DNA of 64,000 bases, from assembly GCA_964489955.1 (NCBI GenBank), contig CAZBAV010000015.1, forward strand, positions 5,099-69,098, read 5' to 3'. Each line of letters starts with the position of its first letter. Position 1 is the first letter of the stretch. Of this stretch, positions 43,491 through 51,286 are shown piece after piece. Position numbers and translations under genes: made by a program. The notes below the pieces were generated by a model. It did no database searches, was not told where the DNA came from, and worked only from the letters and a program-made list of their open reading frames with translations. The DNA comes from Leadbetterella sp964489955. GTDB lineage: Bacteria > Bacteroidota > Bacteroidia > Cytophagales > Spirosomataceae.

Positions 43491-43560
43491 TTCGGGTGTT
43501 GTTCGGAAGATGTTGCAAAAATGGTACCTTTTTCCGAACAAGTGTCGAACAACACCCGAA
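43491..43560. repeat. Nested inverted repeat
   Basis: Outer arms TTCGGGTGTTGTTCG (43491-43505) and CGAACAACACCCGAA (43546-43560) are perfect. An overlapping inner pair GTTCGGAA (43501-43508) and TTCCGAAC (43532-43539) is also perfect, so two alternative hairpins compete. GGTACC lies in the centre. Similar TTCGG-rich repeats are common between Bacteroidota genes. Confidence 0.75.
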
Positions 43561-43756
43561 CAAACCTCCAAAAAGATGGCTGTTTGCGTCTGTCCATTTC
43601 TCAAAAATATCAACCCCGGATTATGCTACGTTAATTGTATTTTTCTTATATACATACTACTTTGGGTGCATTGTGGTCTTCTGAACGTTATTGTTGCATT
43701 AGATTCAAGTAAATGAGGGACTACAAATAAAGAACCAACAACGTTGCTAACTGATA

Positions 43757-44000
43757 GTTGAATAAATTTTGTTTTTAAAAGCCTGAGCTATAGCTCAGGC
43801 TTTTATTTAAATTCGTATCTCATTAAGCATGAAATACTTAGTATTCTAGATATTTTTTCTAAATACTTATTGCATAATCCAATACTCTTGTTGACATTGC
43901 AGACTTATTATAGTGGTTTATTTAAAAATTTAAATGCCCGGCTCTATGAGCTGGGCATTTTTGTTGTATGAAGATTGGGAGCTTTACCAATTAATAAATT
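43757..44000. repeat. Paired-hairpin repeat element, copy 2
   Basis: Starts AGTTGAATAAATTTT. Hairpin 1 is AAAAGCCTGAGC-TATA-GCTCAGGCTTTT (43777-43804, 12 bp perfect). Hairpin 2 is AAATGCCCGGCTC/GAGCTGGGCATTT (43932-43960). Shared internal sequence TTGCAGaCTTATTATAGTGG and shared end ACCAATTAATAAATT (43986-44000) tie it to copy 1. The part between the hairpins is not conserved. Confidence 0.65.
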
Positions 44001-44292
44001 CTTAAGCATTCTTTAGAATACAGTAAAACAGTTACTTAATATTGTTTCATAAATCATTGTAAGAGAATCTCCATGTGCGATAATTTCTAATTCTACCAAT
44101 GATTTTGTGTTTCGAAGTTTGCGTTGTTTTGTAGCAAATTCGGTACCTAAATAAATACAAAATGCGAAACTATAATAGAATACTAATTCAATTTAAGACT
44201 AAACTAATGTACGTTTTTGACTAATTACAAACGGCTTTAAGAATTGTGCATCATTTTATGACGACAGCTCCAAATATTATTTATACTTGAAA

Positions 44293-45213
44293 ATGAGATT
44301 AAGAGAAGAACAAAAACTGTATAAAGAAGCTCAGAAACTTGCAAGGCAATTTGTTGGTCACGCTGGAGTAACAGATATTGAATTTGGGCTAAAACACAAG
44401 AATGGAGAATTAACTGAGGAGATATCATTAAGATTTAAAGTAACGGAGAAAAAGGATGAGAAGAAATTAAGAAAGAGTGAAGTATTACCTAAAAAGGTTG
44501 GAAAGTTTGCAACAGATGTTTTGCTAAATGAAACAAAACAGCAAATAAGAAGTGAAGACCCAAGAAGCATTGTTGACCCACTAATTGGTGGTATTCAAAT
44601 TCAAAGCAGTTTATATGGAAATAGTATTAATTATTGGGGAACACTAGGATGTATCTATCACATTAAAAACTATCTTTTAGGGTTTACAAATTATCACGTT
44701 CTATACGGCGAAACGCCCACTTCTATTGTCGAAAGCGACTATATTGGAAGATTGCGAATTTTTCAAAACTTGAATGTGACGAGGAATAGTATTGGCGTCG
44801 CTTTTAATCTTTTTAATCCTCATTTGGATTATGCTACCTTTTTAATTCAAGTTCCACACGATCAAAGTCAAAGCGTGAATATGATAACAGGCGTTTTGAG
44901 TTCATATGTATATCCGAAAATTGGAGATTCATTATTTAAATCAGGTGCGACAACAGGAGTAACAAGTGGCATAATTGACGCAAGGTCTTGTTTAGACTCT
45001 TCCGAGCTATCTGTTTACAGCCCTATTGGTACAATTTCAGAAGACGGTGATTCTGGTTCTGTTTGGATATTAAATGATAACACAAATATTCCAAAGCCTG
45101 TTGCTTTGCATTATGGAAGAGGAGAAACGAATCAATGGGCAAAAGCAAAATCATTTGCCTCTATTTTTGCGTCGATTAGAAAAAAAATAAACAATATAAA
45201 TCTGACAGTATGA
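44293..45213 (+). CDS. Trypsin-like serine protease domain protein
   Basis: 306 residues, AT-rich, no signal peptide. The ATG at 44293 is preferred to TTG at 44287. A chymotrypsin-fold triad is readable: His in GFTNYHVLYG, Asp in HLDYATFLIQV, Ser in SEDGDSGSVWIL. GATTGVTSGII is the usual strand before the Ser loop. The N-terminal 80 residues are charged and helical and may be a partner-binding region. It overlaps the next gene in ATGA. The pairing of a cytosolic protease with a second gene is a plan also seen in defence operons, but no such link is shown here. Confidence 0.75.
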   Translation: MRLREEQKLYKEAQKLARQFVGHAGVTDIEFGLKHKNGELTEEISLRFKVTEKKDEKKLRKSEVLPKKVGKFATDVLLNETKQQIRSEDPRSIVDPLIGGIQIQSSLYGNSINYWGTLGCIYHIKNYLLGFTNYHVLYGETPTSIVESDYIGRLRIFQNLNVTRNSIGVAFNLFNPHLDYATFLIQVPHDQSQSVNMITGVLSSYVYPKIGDSLFKSGATTGVTSGIIDARSCLDSSELSVYSPIGTISEDGDSGSVWILNDNTNIPKPVALHYGRGETNQWAKAKSFASIFASIRKKINNINLTV

Positions 45214-46205
45214 AAAAAGTAATCTTAACAGTTTTAACGGCTATCACTTTGCAAACACAAGTTTACTGCCAGTTGGTAAACTACAGTGATGAAGGAAAGG
45301 TGAAAATTCTTGCTGAAAAAACTACACTTTCAATAGAGGGTGTAAATACCAAACTGAAATCAGACAAACAAGTAGCAGGCATAATTGTTGCAGCTGGTGC
45401 AATTTTACCACCTGTAATTGATTTAGTTGTTAGTATCGTTAAGGAAAAAACTAAAAAAAATGCTCTTGCATATAAAGGGGAATACAAGAGTAGTGCTTCA
45501 GGAGAAAATTTTTACATAAACAATGACTACGCTTCTTTACCAAAACTTACGTTAATAAGAACTATAAAAAAAGAGAATGGAGCAATTGACTCCGCTGTTA
45601 ATATAGAACTTGTACCTAAACTTTCGCATGATAAAACAGCTTTTAGATATTACATAAAGGAGAAATGTGAGTACAATTATTCAGTTGCCAAAACTAAAGG
45701 GGATTATGACTATATAGACTTAAATATTGAGGTTAAATTAAAAAGTCTCTCTATCGATAAAGATGAGTATAAACTCAATGATTTGAGAACCACAATAGTT
45801 TCAATTCCAATGGTTCATGTTGGGCAGACGAAACAACTTGCTGATACAGTTTATAGTGGTTGGATTCCATTACCACCGAGGTCAACAGCAAAAAGCAATG
45901 AGGTAAAACCTGTAACGGAAGAAAAAGTAGTTATTAAAACAGACAAGGATGACAAGCAAGAAAAGACCACAGAAATAACAATAAGTAAAAAATCAAACAC
46001 AGACGAATACGACAAATTGGCTGATAATACTGGTTTATATGAAGTTGAAATCACCGTAACAGAAACAAACCCATATAAAATTAAAGCCGAAAACAAACAA
46101 GTAATTATTGAAAGTTCAAGCGAATCAGGAACTGAAATCGTAAAGGCAGTAATTAAAGAATTGACAAAGGAGAAAGAAGATAAGGAGGAAAAAAATAAAA
46201 AATGA
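45210..46205 (+). CDS. Secreted protein of unknown function, partner of the protease
   Basis: 331 residues with a clear signal peptide (MKKVILTVLTAITLQTQVYC, then Q). After a hydrophobic stretch (AGIIVAAGAILPPVIDLVVSIV, residues 55-76), which may insert in a membrane, there is a strand-rich middle region and a highly charged Lys/Glu C-terminus. No family was recognised. Translation is coupled to the protease gene by a 4-base overlap. Confidence 0.75.
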   Translation: MKKVILTVLTAITLQTQVYCQLVNYSDEGKVKILAEKTTLSIEGVNTKLKSDKQVAGIIVAAGAILPPVIDLVVSIVKEKTKKNALAYKGEYKSSASGENFYINNDYASLPKLTLIRTIKKENGAIDSAVNIELVPKLSHDKTAFRYYIKEKCEYNYSVAKTKGDYDYIDLNIEVKLKSLSIDKDEYKLNDLRTTIVSIPMVHVGQTKQLADTVYSGWIPLPPRSTAKSNEVKPVTEEKVVIKTDKDDKQEKTTEITISKKSNTDEYDKLADNTGLYEVEITVTETNPYKIKAENKQVIIESSSESGTEIVKAVIKELTKEKEDKEEKNKK

Positions 46206-46372
46206 ATGTACAATGGCGGTTGCAGTTCTACATTTTCTTGAAGAAAGGAAGGTGTGAATGTGGCCTCTTTATCACTATTGTTCTATTGGATTCAGTTAAT
46301 TGGACTATTACAAATGAAGAGCAAACAAAACTTCTGATTAAGCTTTTTGAAAATGAAATATCAGTGAAATAA
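46202..46372 (+). CDS. Small EEQT-type protein or gene remnant
   Basis: ATG at 46202 overlaps the previous stop (ATGA). The 56-residue frame ends ITNEEQTKLLIKLFENEISVK. Its last third resembles the fragment at 36497-36574. Coupled start and protein-like tail favour a real gene; the N-terminal part (MNVQWRLQFYIFLKKGRCEC) looks less convincing and may be read-through of non-coding sequence into a remnant. Confidence 0.35.
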   Translation: MNVQWRLQFYIFLKKGRCECGLFITIVLLDSVNWTITNEEQTKLLIKLFENEISVK

Positions 46373-47244
46373 AGAATAAGAGAAATTTCATTTGGTCAAT
46401 TTGGTATTTGAATAAAATTTGTTTCAAAACCGTAATGTTTATTTTAGGGCGTGACATAAGCTTGCCTGCTTTTTTATTTATTTAAATACTTGTTCAGAAA
46501 GTAGTTATTAAAGCTTACAGGATATGAGTTTTCTATTACAAAAAGAGCTGAAATTAAACCCATATTGCAATCAGTGACTAAAATTATGGAATAGCAATAC
46601 AAATATTTCGACTCCTATTCTAAATATTTAGGCCGTTGCAATGTTTTCTTGAGAGCATTTTTAGACACCACTAATTGATTATGCAACCTATATGTAGTAA
46701 AACTGTAATTACCGTTTGAACTTTATTCATCAATAAAGGAATTGATGTTTCGTAGAGGATTTTCGTCAAAGTGGAGTCTAGGCGTGCTAGACTCTGCTTA
46801 CGATATTTTATACAGTAGTTTCCATTCCATAAGGCTCCCCCTAACCGGGCCGTAGAGTTGGTGTGTGAAGTTTGGTTAAAATAAACAAGACCATTATATA
46901 GGTGAAATGTCATGATACTCTCCTACCTAAATTCTCATCCTGTCACAAATTTTCTTTGAGTGTCATTCGAGTCATCTTCGCAAAAAAATACTTTTAAGTA
47001 GGTCTCTTTCTGAACCACTCTCGAAGAAAATTTTGCCAAAACGGTCATTCGGGCTCATTTATTTGTTTTTTGAGAGCAAACCTGCATTATATATTTCACA
47101 AATTATATGCGTATCCTATGGGTTTGTGCAGCTCAGTCGTCATACTATTTACGTATTATTAATATGGTGAATTAGTAAAAACGGCCAATTATTGTACTTT
47201 TATGTCCATATATAACACCAGGACTTTACTAACGTAACCGGGAT
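46373..47244. other. Gene-poor spacer
   Basis: At 46408-46430 TTGAATAAAATTTGTTT resembles the start of the paired-hairpin elements, but no matching hairpins follow. GAGTCTAG-GCGTG-CTAGACTC (46774-46794) is a perfect 8-bp hairpin. An 80-codon frame on the minus strand at 46671-46913 spans this hairpin and is not supported. Confidence 0.6.
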
Positions 47245-48321
47245 ATGGAGATAACTATCATAACAATTTCAGCCTTGCTGGTTTTAATAAGCGTATTGCC
47301 GTTTACACAAAACCAGCATTGGGTTTTCAGGGTAGCTGAGTTTGTAAAGCTTCAGCTTTTACCCCTGCAGGTAGTTGTTTTTGTAGTGGGATTATTCTAC
47401 GTTACTGAAAATCCCGTTTTGTGGTATTTGGAAGCAGTGCAATTGGGCTTAATTGGCTATCATATTTACATTCTGATGCGATATACTAAATTTTGGAAAA
47501 CACCAAAGTTTGACAGTGGTGGTAAGCCATCTGATAATATCAAAATCATTTCCTGTAACATTTACCAGTTTAATAAAGAGTACAATCGCTTTATAGATTT
47601 AATAGAAAAGGAAGAGCCTGATGTTTTTCTAACGATGGAGAGTAACAGCGACTGGGAACAGGCTATGAAGGTGCTGGAAAAGGCTTACCCAAATTATGAA
47701 AAAGTCACACTGGAGAACACCTACGGGATGCATTTCTATACTAAACTGAAAGTAAACCGGGTACAAACCCATTATTTTGTTGCGGATGACCTGCCCAGTA
47801 TAGAAGCGGAATTGGAAACCCGGGATGGACATCGGTTTGTTTTCTTTGGTGTACATCCGCCGCCACCCAGCCCCACTGAAGAAGATAATTCTAAAGAACG
47901 GGACGGAGACTTGCTAAGTGTGGCTAAGAAGGTACGGGATTATAAGCTGCCTGTTGTGGTAACGGGAGATTTCAACAATGTAGCCTGGGCAAAATCATCC
48001 ATACTCTTTAAGAAAGCAAGTCGATTGATAGATGCACGGATTGGCAGGGGAATTCTATCTACTTTCCATGCCAAATACTGGTTTTTCAGAGTTCCATTAG
48101 ATTTATTGTTTCACAGTCCGGACATTTTTATAGACAAGCTTTTCATCTACCCATCTGTGGGTTCCGATCACTTTCCAATTGGCTGTACCTTTCATATTGA
48201 TAAACATTCGGATGAACAGGAAGACCAGGTCACGCATCTTGAGAAGGGCGAAATGCAGGAAGTAAACGAGCTCATACAGGAAGGTAAAGAGGAAGAAAGC
48301 GACAATCGGGAAGAAGTGTAA
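47245..48321 (+). CDS. Membrane-anchored endonuclease/exonuclease/phosphatase-family protein
   Basis: 358 residues. Two or three N-terminal membrane segments (ITIISALLVLISVLPF; LLPLQVVVFVVGLFYV) are followed by an EEP (DNase I-like) domain: KIISCNIYQFN, EPDVFLTMES with metal-binding Glu, VVVTGDFNNVAWAKSS and VGSDHFPIGCTF with the catalytic Asp-His pair. The C-terminus is acidic. The substrate could be a phospholipid, a nucleotide or DNA; the membrane anchor favours an envelope substrate. Confidence 0.88.
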   Translation: MEITIITISALLVLISVLPFTQNQHWVFRVAEFVKLQLLPLQVVVFVVGLFYVTENPVLWYLEAVQLGLIGYHIYILMRYTKFWKTPKFDSGGKPSDNIKIISCNIYQFNKEYNRFIDLIEKEEPDVFLTMESNSDWEQAMKVLEKAYPNYEKVTLENTYGMHFYTKLKVNRVQTHYFVADDLPSIEAELETRDGHRFVFFGVHPPPPSPTEEDNSKERDGDLLSVAKKVRDYKLPVVVTGDFNNVAWAKSSILFKKASRLIDARIGRGILSTFHAKYWFFRVPLDLLFHSPDIFIDKLFIYPSVGSDHFPIGCTFHIDKHSDEQEDQVTHLEKGEMQEVNELIQEGKEEESDNREEV

Positions 48322-48543
48322 GCACCCCTTAGGCTCGGGACTAAGGGGAAGTGTTTATTGGTCTCTGGTCAATACGGAGTTAATGTATAAGCCGGTTCTC
48401 AAAAACGGTATCGCTTATTTAGGATCTAAACCAATCCTTATTTTTATACGCTGCATATAGGCTACTGCATAAAACAAAGACTTGAAAAGTTGAAAACATT
48501 GATGAGTTTTATTACACCTGTGTACCTGTAAGCCATCAGAAGA

Positions 48544-49527
48544 TCAATAATGACCTCTGATTTCGTTCTTAATGTTTTGGTTATAATACGTGTGTAGTTC
48601 GAGGTGTATTTTCTCATCAAAGGGCATTAGGGATGATGCAATAACGTTACTTTCTACCTGACTCACCTTACTAGCACCCGGAATAACAGTGGTAATGGCA
48701 GGATGATCTAATATCCACCTTATGGCTTGTGATGCCAGGTTTCCATCAGGTAGCATGTCTGACATTTCATTTGCAAATGCTACACCTTTCTCAAACGGTA
48801 ATCCTGAAAATGTCTCGCCTGCATTAAATGCATCACCATTGGCATTATAATTTCGGTGGTCGTTTGCTGAGAATTTTGTTTGGGCGGTAAATTTACCGCT
48901 CAGTAAACCGCTGGCTAACGGCACGCGAGCTATCAAGGCTACATTATTTTCTTTAGCGATAGCAAAAAAATCATCAGCAATATGCTGACGAAACAGGTTG
49001 AAAATAATTTGAAGCGAAGCCACATCACTGTGTTTTAAACAAATCAAGGCTTCTTCAACAGTTTCTACACTTACACCAAAATGCTTAATCAGGCCTTCGT
49101 CCTTTAGTTTTCTCAAATGATCAAACACCTCTCCCTTTTTTAATTCCTCTGTAGGGATACAGTGTAATTGCTCCAGAAATAACTGGTCTACGTTTAGGTT
49201 TTTTAGCGAATCCTCAACGTGTTTCCGGATAGCGTCATACGTAAAATTCTGAGGCCATCCATAAGGGGTATCACCACGTCGACCGAGTTTAGTAGCAACA
49301 TATACTTTTTTATCTATTTGAGAAATGAACTTACCAATTAAGCTCTCACTCACTCCCATTCCATACACATCTGCGGTATCAATAAAATTACCACCTGCAT
49401 CTACGTATGCCTGCATAATATCAAATGCCTCTTGCTCATTTACCACACCCCAGTCAGCACTGCCAAGTTGCCAGGTACCTAAACCAATTTCTGAAATCTG
49501 AGTTTCTTTAAAATTTCTATAATTCAT
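48544..49527 (-). CDS. Aldo/keto reductase
   Basis: 327 residues, NADPH-dependent (beta/alpha)8 oxidoreductase. The start ISEIGLGTWQLGS, the catalytic Asp/Tyr pair in FIDTADVYGMGVSE, Lys in VYVATKLGRRG and His in EQLHC are present. PGASKVSQVESNV is the NADP phosphate-binding segment. The substrate is unknown. It stands alone on the minus strand. Confidence 0.93.
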   Translation of the reverse strand: MNYRNFKETQISEIGLGTWQLGSADWGVVNEQEAFDIMQAYVDAGGNFIDTADVYGMGVSESLIGKFISQIDKKVYVATKLGRRGDTPYGWPQNFTYDAIRKHVEDSLKNLNVDQLFLEQLHCIPTEELKKGEVFDHLRKLKDEGLIKHFGVSVETVEEALICLKHSDVASLQIIFNLFRQHIADDFFAIAKENNVALIARVPLASGLLSGKFTAQTKFSANDHRNYNANGDAFNAGETFSGLPFEKGVAFANEMSDMLPDGNLASQAIRWILDHPAITTVIPGASKVSQVESNVIASSLMPFDEKIHLELHTYYNQNIKNEIRGHY

Positions 49528-49639
49528 AATCTTCTCTCTTAATATGTATTTTTTTGCGAAAGTGTCTAACCGGGTAGAGACTGTCTAACTAAATTACAGT
49601 TCGCAATTTAATGTGTATTTTACCCAAAAAGAAGACGTG

Positions 49640-50098
49640 TTACTTCATTTTTAATAGTAAAGTCAATCCGCACAGAAAAGCAGTCGCTTCACAAACAATT
49701 CTTCCCCAATGCCACCTTCCCCATTTTATTAATTCATTAGGTAGAGCTTCGTCAGAAATGATCCTGTCCGCAAAACTTGTATTTGCTTCTTTGAAATACA
49801 AGAAGAAAGTTATAAAGAACAAAACAGTAAAACCGGTCATCGCCCACATAAGAAAGTCTGTTTTTGATTTATCAGACAAACTACAAACAAGTGTAGCAAT
49901 AGGTAAAATAGTCGCAATAATAGTCAATGGTGCATAAAACTGATGGATCTTCTTTCCGTACGTTTTGTAAAACAAAAAAAACTCGTCAGCTGAAAGCCCT
50001 TTCCAATAAGGAAGAATCAAAGCGGCTTCCGCAAGCTGTGTTCCACAGAAAATGCCTAATGTACAGGTGGATAAAAGTAAAAGTATTTTCAGGACCAT
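49640..50098 (-). CDS. DUF1772-like membrane protein
   Basis: 152 residues, about four membrane segments. The motif WGRWHWGRIV near residue 130 and the first-helix pattern are those of DUF1772 (anthrone oxygenase-like) proteins. Function is unknown. It starts one base after the stop of the next upstream gene (50100-50492), so the two are one operon, upstream of which lies the Crp/Fnr gene. Confidence 0.75.
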   Translation of the reverse strand: MVLKILLLLSTCTLGIFCGTQLAEAALILPYWKGLSADEFFLFYKTYGKKIHQFYAPLTIIATILPIATLVCSLSDKSKTDFLMWAMTGFTVLFFITFFLYFKEANTSFADRIISDEALPNELIKWGRWHWGRIVCEATAFLCGLTLLLKMK

Positions 50099-50099
50099 T

Positions 50100-50492
50100 T
50101 CAGCTATTTTTTCTAAGTGTAAGAAAAAGGTAAACCGTATACAAAACGATCATTACAGTATCTACTATCACGGCCGATCCGATACCGAATGTCAAAAATT
50201 GTCTGCCAAAAGAAAATATCAAGGTTATGAAAATGATTTTACTTGCCCCGGCAATTACCAGAACAAGATTCCTTACTTTTGGAACCAATGCCCCGTAAAT
50301 CAGCATAATACCCATTAGTGTTATCAATGCAGACCAGTTACGGACTACAATCCGGGCTACATCTCCGTTTACTGTTTCACCAAAGTTTGATTTGAGTGAT
50401 ATCTCAGGTGAAAAAAGTCCAATGATCATTGTGCAGGTTAATAAGCCCGAAACAAACATCACCCATTTAAAATTTGATATAAAAAAACTCAT
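50100..50492 (-). CDS. Small membrane protein of unknown function
   Basis: 130 residues with four hydrophobic segments (WVMFVSGLLTCTMIIGLFSP; NWSALITLMGIMLIYGAL; LVLVIAGASKIIFITLIFSF; VIVDTVMIVLYTVYLFLTL). No family was recognised with confidence. It is probably cotranscribed with the DUF1772-like gene. Confidence 0.7.
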   Translation of the reverse strand: MSFFISNFKWVMFVSGLLTCTMIIGLFSPEISLKSNFGETVNGDVARIVVRNWSALITLMGIMLIYGALVPKVRNLVLVIAGASKIIFITLIFSFGRQFLTFGIGSAVIVDTVMIVLYTVYLFLTLRKNS

Positions 50493-50565
50493 TTTGTACC
50501 TTTTAGGGTAGCAAAATTGAACATAGAAAAACCCAAATCCATTTACATAGGTTGATAAACACTAT

Positions 50566-51138
50566 TTATCCGATTTTTTTCCTAATTCGGCTTAACTGAG
50601 TGGGGGTAATTCCGAGATAAGAAGCAATGTGATATTGGGCAATTTGCTGTTCCAGGTTCGGAAACTGCTTTAAAAATATCTGATAGCGTTCGGCAGCGTC
50701 TAGTAAAACAATTTCTATTTCACGTTGCTCCTTCTGTATAAAATACGATTCAGCCATAATTCTGGCCAAACGCTCAATGTCTGGGCAGGTGTNNNNNNNN
50801 NNGTTTTGAATGCTTGCGTAGTTAGCTACAAGAAGATTACATTGGGTAAGTGCTTGCTGGTAAATCTGGCTGGATGTTTGCGTAACTAATGAAGCGTAAC
50901 CGCCCACAAAACAAGGATTTACAAAAAAATGTTTGTTGTATTGGTCGCCCTTATCGTTTTGATAAAAGCCACGAACAATACCACTTTCTAAAAAAGCTAT
51001 TTCTTTTGCAGTTTGTCCGTTTGTAATAAAATAGTCACCTTTCTTCAACCGCCTTGGCGTAAATAAAACAGAAATCTTATCCCAACTATTTTCAGAAACT
51101 GGTGTTAATTGGTTGAGAAACATCTTTAAATCATTCAT
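50566..51138 (-). CDS. Crp/Fnr-family regulator (with gap)
   Basis: About 190 residues, the short Bacteroidota form. The ATG at 51138 is preferred to the longer reading at 51153. It has a cyclic-nucleotide-binding-like beta-roll (GDYFITNGQTAKEIAFLESGIVRGFY; FVGGYASLVTQTSS) and a C-terminal winged helix (QYHIASYLGITPTQLSRIRKKI). The phosphate-binding arginine of true cAMP receptors is absent. Ten N at 50793-50802 interrupt the dimerisation helix; about three residues are expected there. It lies 74 bases from the membrane-gene pair on the same strand. Confidence 0.88.
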   Translation of the reverse strand: MNDLKMFLNQLTPVSENSWDKISVLFTPRRLKKGDYFITNGQTAKEIAFLESGIVRGFYQNDKGDQYNKHFFVNPCFVGGYASLVTQTSSQIYQQALTQCNLLVANYASIQNXXXXTCPDIERLARIMAESYFIQKEQREIEIVLLDAAERYQIFLKQFPNLEQQIAQYHIASYLGITPTQLSRIRKKIG

Positions 51139-51286
51139 TACTATGTATATCATCTCTGTCTAAACTCAAAAACTTCTGTGGATTGAAAAAAACAGAGCTC
51201 AGAAACACTACATTTTACTTAAACACAAATGTAATAAAGATAAAAATAGACCTATAAACCCGAACGAAGTTTATCTAAAGAACCTA

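Larger units (their letters stand above)
43000..44292. other. Gene-poor spacer with fragments and repeats
   Basis: Holds a cupin-gene fragment (43246-43300), a nested inverted repeat (43491-43560) and a paired-hairpin element (43757-44000). Short reading frames on both strands around 43.3-43.7 kb overlap the inverted repeat and are not credible genes. Confidence 0.7.

Noticed and set aside
43332..43716. Three short frames on both strands
   Set aside because: All span the nested inverted repeat at 43491-43560; the apparent protein similarity comes from the repeat.
46671..46913. 80-codon minus-strand frame
   Set aside because: Spans a perfect hairpin, has no recognisable family and lies in decayed DNA.
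50793..50802. Treating the N run in the Crp/Fnr gene as a false gap
   Set aside because: Only two flanking bases match and merging would shorten the helix below family length; about three residues are probably missing.
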